The position numbers and the translations under genes were made by a program. A DNA stretch of 64,000 nt from the NCBI GenBank assembly GCA_030248295.1, contig JASANH010000873.1, positions 434,001-498,000 on the forward strand, written 5' to 3'. This document shows positions 63,566 through 64,000 of the stretch, in pieces. Each line of letters opens with the position of its first letter. The first letter of the stretch is position 1. This DNA comes from Mesodorylaimus sp. YZB2_4. Taxonomy: Eukaryota; Nematoda; Enoplea; Dorylaimida; Dorylaimidae. The notes beneath the pieces were generated by a model. It had not been told where the DNA came from. It worked only from the letters and a program-made list of their open reading frames with translations, and searched no databases.

Positions 63566-64000
63566 GTGATGCGATTTGGTTGTCTGGAATTTCTTGGATG
63601 GGATTGATAAATTTTTGTTGCGTATTTAGAACCTAATTTTGCGATTGTCATAGGCTTTTTGGTTTACACGGAACCTTTCTTCTTGGTGGGAACTAATAAC
63701 ACTATCGTTTTTATGATGTAGCCACCTATTGTGTAGGCTTTTTGTTTGACTCTGAGAGGGCTTTGAGGGCATCATTACAGTCACTGGCACAACAAGGTGC
63801 TTTTTGGCATCAAAGCGAGCCCTTGCTCCTGCTGCACTTGTTCACCACCTTGTTCAGGTGACGTGCCATGAGGTAGGTCCTGCCCACTGCTCCTTCCCTT
63901 ACCCCAGATCCTGAAACCGATCCCATTGTAGCAACCCAGCACTCAAACGGGCAACTAGCCCGTCACCTTGTCGGACTCGTCTTCCGCTTTCCGAACCGTC
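63566..64000. other. COPG 3' flank to window end
   Basis: Contains the COPG 3' UTR. No strong poly(A) signal (a GATAAA variant sits about 20 bases after the stop) and no recognisable next gene before the window ends. Confidence 0.45.

Overview
This is a gene-rich piece of animal nuclear DNA. Every recognisable gene is split by many short GT-AG introns (often 60-110 bp), and the products are metazoan: a FOXO factor, talin, an ELMO/CED-12 engulfment protein, a TULP4-type tubby protein, folliculin and gamma-coatomer. I see no bacterial, viral or organellar genes. Short introns, tight spacing, a possible trans-splice acceptor before one gene and poly-G tracts suggest a small-genome invertebrate (nematode-like or tardigrade-like), but I cannot fix the phylum from sequence alone.

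Left part (1-20 kb): the 3' end of a FOXO gene (+) faces a DNAJC8 spliceosomal J-protein gene (-). After about 1.7 kb of unexplained sequence comes an unfamiliar zinc-finger/RS-rich gene (-), then a large gene for REV3, the catalytic subunit of DNA polymerase zeta (-, 9.6-19.6 kb). Three REV3 introns carry non-autonomous DNA-transposon-like or fold-back insertions; one of these has a perfect 8-bp target duplication.

Middle (20-41 kb): L-threonine 3-dehydrogenase (+) converges on an XTBD/double-stranded-RNA-binding-like XRN2 adaptor gene (-). That gene is divergent from folliculin (+). Then come four + strand genes in a row: folliculin, a TULP4/TUSP WD40-tubby protein, NOP2/NSUN1 (25S/28S rRNA m5C methyltransferase) and ELMO. 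NOP2 and ELMO are only about 170 bp apart, with a poly(A) signal and an acceptor-like site between them, as in trans-spliced operons. ELMO introns hold poly-G tracts, a tRNA-Gly-like repeat and an exact 54-bp copy of an exon end.

Right part (41-64 kb): about 3 kb without a recognisable coding gene leads into the talin gene (44.3-54.9 kb, +). Talin converges on an M1 aminopeptidase N-like ectoenzyme (-), which is divergent from gamma-coatomer (+, 59.8-63.6 kb).

The genes serve separate housekeeping and signalling jobs: DNA damage tolerance, splicing, ribosome biogenesis, nutrient sensing, adhesion, engulfment and vesicle coats. I see no single dedicated new system. The most notable items are the intronic elements, the duplicated ELMO exon end inside an intron that stays open in frame, the NOP2-ELMO junction, and the in-frame upstream exons of the aminopeptidase. 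Exon borders given below were read by eye from splice consensus and protein family match, and need transcript support.
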